DNA from: JAAYXU01 sp050942555
GTDB taxonomy: Bacteria; Bacillota; Clostridia; Christensenellales; UMGS416
Length of the DNA: 10,298 bases
Assembly: GCA_050942555.1 (NCBI GenBank)
Contig: JBMNNN010000062.1
Span: 1-10,298 of the forward strand
Direction of reading: 5' to 3'
The position numbers and the translations under genes are program-made. The notes beneath the pieces were generated by a model. It did no database searches, was not told the origin of the DNA, and was given only the letters and a program-made list of their open reading frames with translations. Shown here piece by piece: positions 6,140 to 10,298 of this stretch; the stretch's first letter is position 1; every line of letters begins with the position of its first letter.

Positions 6140-8248
6140 CTATCGCTTTTTTATCACCCGCATTGCGTTCAGTATCGCTATAAGGGCGACGCCGACGTCT
6201 CCGAAAACGGCTTCCCACATACCCGCGACGCCCAATGCGCCCAGCAACAGGAATGCGCCCTTTACCGCGAGGGCGAATGCGATATTCTGCAGCACAATCC
6301 GCTTGGTGAGCTTTGCGATGGCTATCGCGTCCAGCAGCCTGGACGGTTCGTCGGTCATCAGCACGACATCAGCCGCCTCGATCGCCGCATCCGAGCCCAG
6401 CCCGCCCATCGCGATACCGACATCGGCGCGGGCGAGCACGGGGGCGTCGTTGATACCGTCGCCTACAAACGCAAGTTTGCCCCTTCGCCGCTTTTGCCTG
6501 TCCAGCATTTCCACTTTTTCAACCTTGTCGCCGGGCAGGAGCTGCGTATAGACTTCGTCGAGTCCGAGGTCGGCGGCTATCGCATCGCCAATCTGCGCGT
6601 TGTCCCCGGTCAGCATGACCGTCTTGCTGACCCCCAGTTTTTTAAGCCCCGCAACAGCCGCTTTGCTGTCGGGTTTTATTTCATCGGCAATCCGCACGCA
6701 TCCCGCATATGTCCCGTCGGCGGCGATGTAGACCTTCGTGCCCGCCTTTTCGTGCGGGGTATAATCGATGCCGGCCGATTCCATCAGCTTTTCATTGCCT
6801 GCGAGTATCCTGCGGCCGTCCATGCTGACGCTGACGCCATGTCCCGCGATTTCAGCGTAATCGCTTAGCCTGGATTCGTCCACGGTTTTCCCGTAGGCTT
6901 CCCGGATGGACGCGGCGATGGGATGGTTGGAGTAGCATTCGGCGTTCGCGGCGAGCTCCAGGACTTCCTGCGGGGTGAAAGCGTCCGATGGGACGATTTC
7001 GGTCACGCGGAACACGCCCTTTGTTAGCGTTCCTGTCTTGTCGAACACCACGATGTCCAGCGCGTTGAGCGCTTCGAGATAGTTGCTGCCCTTGATGAGT
7101 ATGCCCTTGCGCGATGCGCCGCCGATGCCCCCGAAAAAGCTGAGCGGGATGGAGATGACCAGCGCGCAGGGACAGGAGATGACGAGGAACACAAGCCCTC
7201 TGCGAATCCATTCGGACCAGCCGCCAAAGCCGACGAGCGGGGGTATGACCGCGACAAGCGCCGCAAGCCCGACGACGACGGGCGTATAGCGGCGCGAGAA
7301 GGCTGTGATGAAGTTCTCGGTAGGAGCCTTGTGCGCCGATGCGTTTTCCACTATGTCGATGATTTTTGATGCGGCGGATTCGCCGAACGCCTTTGTCACT
7401 GCTATGGTCAGCGGACCGCTCTGGTTGATGCACCCTGATAAAGCGGCGTCGCCCGCCCTGACGGGGCGGGGAACCGATTCTCCGGTAAGGGCCCTTGTAT
7501 CGAGCATCGACTCGCCGCCGATCACAGTGCCGTCGAGCGGAATCTTCTCGCCGGGCTTCACAAGAATCCTCTCGCCTATCGCGACATCCTCAGGATGGAC
7601 GATGGCGTATTTGCCGTTTCTTATTACGGTCGCAGCGTCCGGGCGGATTTCCATCAGAGCGGCGATCGATTTTTTCGAGCGGCGCACGGCGAGGCCCTGG
7701 AACATTTCGCCCACCTGGTAGAGCAGCATGACGGCGACGGCTTCCGGGTACTCGCCGATGAGAAACGCGCTCAATGTAGCCACGCTCATCAGGAAATTCT
7801 CGTCGAAGACCTGCCCTTTTGCAATATTCTTAACGGCTTTGCGCACAACCCCGCTGCCCAGAATGATGTAGGCGGCGATCAGGATACCCAGGCCGACATA
7901 AATGCCCGGGTCTGATAGCGCGCCGACGGCAACGCCGATACCGTACAAAACCGCGCCGGTTATCAGCCTGGTTATTTCGCTGTTGCGGGAGCCGAGCTTC
8001 CGGTCCCCGGGATGGTTTCCAGCGCTTTGTTTGACGCTGACGACGGCATCGGGCTCGTGCGCGGCGACTATTTTCCTGACCGCATCTTCGATATCGCCCG
8101 AATAACCGCTGTCCAACGCGACCGTCAGCGTCTCGGCCATCAGGTTTACCCTCGCGGCGGCCACGCCCGATAGTCCGCGCACTTCCTTCTCGATCGCGGC
8201 GGCGCAGCTTGGGCAGTTCAGCCCTTTGAGTCTCATTGCCCTTTCCAT
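6140..8248 (-). CDS. cadA: P1B-2-type heavy-metal-exporting ATPase (Zn/Cd/Pb)
   Basis: A 702-residue membrane pump that uses ATP to export divalent soft metals from the cytoplasm. An N-terminal HMA domain carries the metal-binding pair in GLNCPSCA (C12, C15). Then come the actuator motif TGES (255-258), the transmembrane metal site CPCALVISIP (359-368), the phosphorylation site DKTGTLT (D403), the HP dipeptide (442-443) typical of metal ATPases, the TGDN hinge (547-550) and GDGINDAP (596-603). CPCx4SxP together with K663 and DVG (D684-G686) in the last two helices fits subgroup P1B-2, selective for Zn2+, Cd2+ and Pb2+, not the copper subgroups. Length is normal for CadA/ZntA. The ATG at 8248 has AAGGAG about 5 nt upstream. 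It lies 51 nt behind the ArsR-type regulator gene and is very likely cotranscribed with it. The exact metal cannot be fixed from sequence. Confidence 0.95.
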   Translation of the reverse strand: MERAMRLKGLNCPSCAAAIEKEVRGLSGVAAARVNLMAETLTVALDSGYSGDIEDAVRKIVAAHEPDAVVSVKQSAGNHPGDRKLGSRNSEITRLITGAVLYGIGVAVGALSDPGIYVGLGILIAAYIILGSGVVRKAVKNIAKGQVFDENFLMSVATLSAFLIGEYPEAVAVMLLYQVGEMFQGLAVRRSKKSIAALMEIRPDAATVIRNGKYAIVHPEDVAIGERILVKPGEKIPLDGTVIGGESMLDTRALTGESVPRPVRAGDAALSGCINQSGPLTIAVTKAFGESAASKIIDIVENASAHKAPTENFITAFSRRYTPVVVGLAALVAVIPPLVGFGGWSEWIRRGLVFLVISCPCALVISIPLSFFGGIGGASRKGILIKGSNYLEALNALDIVVFDKTGTLTKGVFRVTEIVPSDAFTPQEVLELAANAECYSNHPIAASIREAYGKTVDESRLSDYAEIAGHGVSVSMDGRRILAGNEKLMESAGIDYTPHEKAGTKVYIAADGTYAGCVRIADEIKPDSKAAVAGLKKLGVSKTVMLTGDNAQIGDAIAADLGLDEVYTQLLPGDKVEKVEMLDRQKRRRGKLAFVGDGINDAPVLARADVGIAMGGLGSDAAIEAADVVLMTDEPSRLLDAIAIAKLTKRIVLQNIAFALAVKGAFLLLGALGVAGMWEAVFGDVGVALIAILNAMRVIKKR

Positions 8249-8267
8249 ACCGTCTCCTTGTTGCGTT

Positions 8268-8276
8268 ATTGTTCAA
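8268..8276 (+). promoter_or_regulatory. Operator half-site copy between regulator and ATPase genes
   Basis: ATTGTTCAA here is identical to nine bases of the regulator's own operator (reverse complement at 8689-8697). It lies in the 51-nt gap, followed by a weak partner TCAA at 8281-8284. It may be a secondary binding site or a chance match. Confidence 0.25.
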
Positions 8277-8299
8277 ACGCTCAACTAATGGCCAAAAAA

Positions 8300-8662
8300 T
8301 TATTCGTTGATATGCTCGAACCCGCGGTCGAGGATGTCCCTGATATGCGAGTCTGCGAGCGAATAATAAACCGTCTGCGCTTCCTTGCGGAATTTCACGA
8401 GGTTCGACATCCTCAGAGTCTTGAGTTGATGCGACACGGCGGATTTTGTAGCTCCTATCAAGACCGCTAAATCGCAAACGCACATCTCGCCCTGTTCGAG
8501 CGCATGAAGTATCTGAACCCGCGTCCCGTCGGCAAAAATCTTATACAAAGCCGCGAGACGAATGTACTCGTCTTTGGGAAGCATCTTTTTCCGCACGCGA
8601 TCGACTGTCTCCTTGTGAATGACCTCGCAGTCGCAAACTGCGGGTTTTTCCCGCCTGGCCAT
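8300..8662 (-). CDS. cadC: ArsR/SmtB-family metal-sensing repressor (CadC-like)
   Basis: A 120-residue winged-helix repressor that should leave its operator when Zn, Cd or Pb binds, switching on the exporter gene behind it. The recognition helix is in TKSAVSHQLKTLRMSNLV (72-89). Two metal sites are readable. The alpha3N thiol site has an N-terminal Cys pair (C10, C12) and CVCDL (C61, C63), as in Staphylococcus CadC. The alpha5 zinc site is D104-x-H106 with H117-xx-E120 at the very end, the SmtB/CadC pattern. Both appear complete. I chose the ATG at 8662 because GGGAGG is 7 nt upstream. A TTG at 8704 extends the frame by 14 codons, but it has no ribosome site and lies within the operator. The gene heads a two-gene operon with the ATPase. 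Confidence 0.93.
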   Translation of the reverse strand: MARREKPAVCDCEVIHKETVDRVRKKMLPKDEYIRLAALYKIFADGTRVQILHALEQGEMCVCDLAVLIGATKSAVSHQLKTLRMSNLVKFRKEAQTVYYSLADSHIRDILDRGFEHINE

Positions 8663-8687
8663 CTTCCTGCCTCCCGAATATTGAGTA

Positions 8688-8705
8688 ATTGAACAATCAT
8701 TCAAT
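8688..8705. promoter_or_regulatory. ArsR/CadC-type operator at the transcription start
   Basis: ATTGAA-CAATCA-TTCAAT is an inverted repeat with perfect 6-bp arms around a 6-nt centre, matching the TGAA-N6-TTCA core of SmtB/ArsR operators. It begins about at the predicted start site (near 8703) and covers roughly +1 to +16, where a bound repressor would stop initiation. Confidence 0.8.
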
Positions 8706-8709
8706 AATT

Positions 8710-8737
8710 ATTATATTCACGTATGTGTTTTTGTCAA
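8710..8737 (-). promoter_or_regulatory. Consensus sigma-70 promoter of the cadC-cadA operon
   Basis: On the minus strand TTGACA (8737-8732) and TATAAT (8715-8710) are both full consensus, spaced by 16 nt. So strong a promoter fits tight repression by the adjacent operator. The leader to the ATG at 8662 is about 40 nt. Confidence 0.85.
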
Positions 8738-8763
8738 TAACAGAAATGTGTCCATGCACGAAA

Positions 8764-8783
8764 ACAGCCCGCCGGAAGGCGGG
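8764..8783 (-). terminator. Probable terminator after the SGNH-like gene
   Basis: Read on the minus strand, CCCGCC-TTCC-GGCGGG forms a 6-bp GC stem with a tetraloop, followed by CTGTTTT. It lies about 80 nt past the stop of the gene at 8866-10284 and just before the cadC promoter, so it would separate the two transcription units. The T-run is short and slightly offset, which makes it a modest terminator. Confidence 0.55.
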
Positions 8784-8865
8784 GCCGTTGCCCTGTATGT
8801 TTTCTTTCTCATGGGCATCTTCGTGCGCAGTACAGCCGGACAAAGCCCACCGCCGCCCAATGGCG

Positions 8866-10284
8866 TCAGGGCACGGTCACCGACGCAACGGCGCCCGACG
8901 AGACGGCCTCGCCGTCTTTTGCGACGATGACCGATACCGCGTACTCCCCGGCGGGCAGCGCTCCGGCGGGAAGGTACATCGTAAACCCGTTGCCGTGGCG
9001 CTCCGGAAGCGCCGCCGCGTCCTCGTCCGACAGGAGTGGGAACGGCTCGAAGCAGGCGTCCGCCGCCCCCGCAAGACGCACCGTTACGAGCCCGTCTGCC
9101 TCCGCTGTGCCATAGATGACGAGCCCGCCCTCGGCCTGCCGGACTCCCAGCGAGGCCTGCGTCCCGGCAGCCTCGGGGGCGCTGCCGCATTCCCGCTGCG
9201 GGGCGGCCAGAAGGGGCGCATACTGGAGGAGCTCGGGGATGTTGCGCTCGACGATCTCGATCACCACGACGTCGGCGTTTTCGATGAGCCCGTAGTCGTA
9301 GGGCACCGCCCGGGAATAGAGCGTCCGCCCGAATGCGTTCGACAGAAACGGTATGAGCGCGTTGCAGAACGAGTCGCGGAATATGAGCAGCGCCGTATCG
9401 TTCGCGTCGCTCCGGGTCTCGATGCGGATGTCCTCGGGCGAGCGGATCGGGCGCTCGGCGCGGTAGTTTTCGGGAATCGGATAGATGATTTGTTCGTCGG
9501 TTATGCGCAGCGACGGCAGCAGCATGACCGACAGGTCGCCGTGCCAGCCGCGCACCGTTTCGCCCGTCACGCCCGCGTAGTCGTCCCACGTAAAGCCGGG
9601 AAGCTGGGCCGATACGGCCTCAAGTATCGTCCGGTAGGCGACGAGCGCGCCGGCGTTGTTCCAGTGCGAGTCCAGCCTGTGGTATATCTGCTGCTGCTGG
9701 CGGGCGGCGGCGAGGGCGGCCCGCAGGTCCGCGTAATGGACGCCCTGCGCGTCCATCGCTGCCTGTAGCGCCGACAGATTACTTTGCTGCGACTCGGGGA
9801 TCAGCCGCGCGGGCATGTATTCGGGATAAATCGTGTTTTTGTTGGGTGCAAGCGCGACGACGAACGCTGTGCCCCGGGCGCGCAGCGACTCCTGCTGGAG
9901 GGCGAGCGCACGCGCCAGGCGCGTGATGTCGCCGTCCGGCAGCGTGTTCCGCCCCAGGTAGTCGTCCAGCGTTTCGGCGAAAAACAGCCAGCCATCCCGC
10001 CCGACGATCACCTTCTCGCTCGAGGATTCGGAAAGGAGTGTCCTGCGCAGGGCGGCGTTCGCGGTCACCAGCAGGGGCCGCAGCCCGAAGTTCTCCGAGA
10101 AATAGGTGTCGAACTCCTCGGGGAATTCGGCGTTGAAGCCCTCTTCGTCCCAGATGGACGGGGGCGACGCTAGGGCGCGCTTTTCGTAATTGGGGGACTC
10201 CACGCCCAGCAGCAGCAGCAGGCCGGGCGCGGCGCACACGGCGAAGAAGAGCACGATATAGCCGATGAGGAAGCCTCGTTTCAC
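8866..10284 (-). CDS. AlgJ/AlgX/DHHW-type SGNH-like membrane-anchored protein, probable O-acetylation factor
   Basis: The protein has 472 residues. A single N-terminal hydrophobic segment (about 4-27) should anchor it with the rest outside the membrane. The body matches the AlgJ/AlgX/DHHW group: FGLRPLLVTANAAL (66-79), GRDGWLFF (95-102), LAPNKNTIYPE (145-155), LDSHWN with the D-x-H-W catalytic motif (D205, H207, W208) and RDSFCNAL with the likely nucleophile Ser305. In AlgX an equivalent Asp-His-Ser triad transfers acetyl groups to exopolysaccharide. Residues from about 375 look like an extra beta-sandwich ending in a run of short strands. Partners in such operons are MBOAT acyltransferases, none of which is visible here. 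The start is GTG at 10284, with GAGGTG 5 nt upstream and a GTGA overlap with the stop of an upstream frame. The polysaccharide or wall target is unknown. Confidence 0.85.
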   Translation of the reverse strand: MKRGFLIGYIVLFFAVCAAPGLLLLLGVESPNYEKRALASPPSIWDEEGFNAEFPEEFDTYFSENFGLRPLLVTANAALRRTLLSESSSEKVIVGRDGWLFFAETLDDYLGRNTLPDGDITRLARALALQQESLRARGTAFVVALAPNKNTIYPEYMPARLIPESQQSNLSALQAAMDAQGVHYADLRAALAAARQQQQIYHRLDSHWNNAGALVAYRTILEAVSAQLPGFTWDDYAGVTGETVRGWHGDLSVMLLPSLRITDEQIIYPIPENYRAERPIRSPEDIRIETRSDANDTALLIFRDSFCNALIPFLSNAFGRTLYSRAVPYDYGLIENADVVVIEIVERNIPELLQYAPLLAAPQRECGSAPEAAGTQASLGVRQAEGGLVIYGTAEADGLVTVRLAGAADACFEPFPLLSDEDAAALPERHGNGFTMYLPAGALPAGEYAVSVIVAKDGEAVSSGAVASVTVP

Positions 10285-10298
10285 GCTTTCACCTCAGA
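10281..10298 (-). CDS. Possible 3' end of an upstream gene, cut by window edge
   Basis: A frame open to the window edge reads SEVKA and stops at TGA (10283-10281), overlapping the next start as GTGA. A four-base overlap with the Shine-Dalgarno inside the preceding gene is typical of coupled operon genes. Only five codons are visible, so the product cannot be named; in related clusters this position often holds an MBOAT acyltransferase. Confidence 0.3.
   Translation of the reverse strand, partial: SEVKA

Noticed and set aside
8300..8704. Longer cadC form starting from TTG at 8704
   Set aside because: The start would fall inside the operator and at the transcription start, with no ribosome site; the ATG at 8662 has one.
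8717..8865. Small minus-strand frame (MPMRKKTYRATAPPSGGL...) between the SGNH-like gene and cadC
   Set aside because: It has no ribosome site, spans the terminator hairpin and the cadC -35 region, and is the tail of a longer shadow frame.
8689..9768. 359-codon plus-strand frame opposite the SGNH-like gene
   Set aside because: Arg- and Gly-rich translation without family motifs, starting within the cadC operator; a GC-driven shadow.

Overview
The window is GC-rich bacterial DNA with tightly packed genes. It carries a CRISPR-Cas subtype III-A (Csm) operon, an oxygen-sensitive Fe-S protein of the reductive dehalogenase/epoxyqueuosine reductase superfamily, a metal-efflux operon and an AlgJ/AlgX/DHHW-type surface-polysaccharide protein. 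This mix suggests an anaerobic bacterium, plausibly a high-GC member of the Clostridia. That is inference from gene content only; no taxonomic marker is present.

Region 1 (1-3416, minus strand): cas10/csm1, csm2 and csm3 follow one another with overlapping or touching ends. csm3 runs off the left edge, so csm4, csm5 and any CARF-domain effector would lie outside. Cas10 keeps both the HD nuclease motif and the GGDD cyclase motif, and Csm3 keeps the conserved Asp that cuts target RNA. The complex therefore looks fully active on DNA, on RNA and in cyclic-oligoadenylate signalling. No CRISPR array or cas6 is in the window.

Region 2 (3417-3763): an AT-rich divergent control region. A strong sigma-70-like promoter fires left into cas10 (TTGACG-17-TACAAT) and another fires right (ATGACA-17-TACAAT). 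Each is accompanied by a pair of palindromic, operator-like sequences.

Region 3 (3764-6061, plus strand): a 765-residue protein that appears to hold three copies of the same fold. Modules 1 and 3 carry Fe-S cysteine motifs; the middle module has lost them. This is the most unusual protein in the window, and its substrate cannot be read from the sequence. It ends at a perfect palindromic terminator that also serves the convergent gene.

Region 4 (6140-8740, minus strand): a cadC-cadA-type operon. An ArsR/SmtB repressor with both classic metal sites precedes a P1B-2 Zn/Cd/Pb-exporting ATPase. The promoter is full consensus (TTGACA-16-TATAAT) with an inverted-repeat operator at the start site, and a copy of one operator half lies in front of the ATPase gene.

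Region 5 (8764-10298, minus strand): a membrane-anchored SGNH-like protein of the AlgJ/AlgX/DHHW type with an added C-terminal domain. It starts on a GTG that overlaps the stop of an upstream frame cut by the window edge, so it is probably the last gene of an exopolysaccharide or cell-wall O-acetylation operon.
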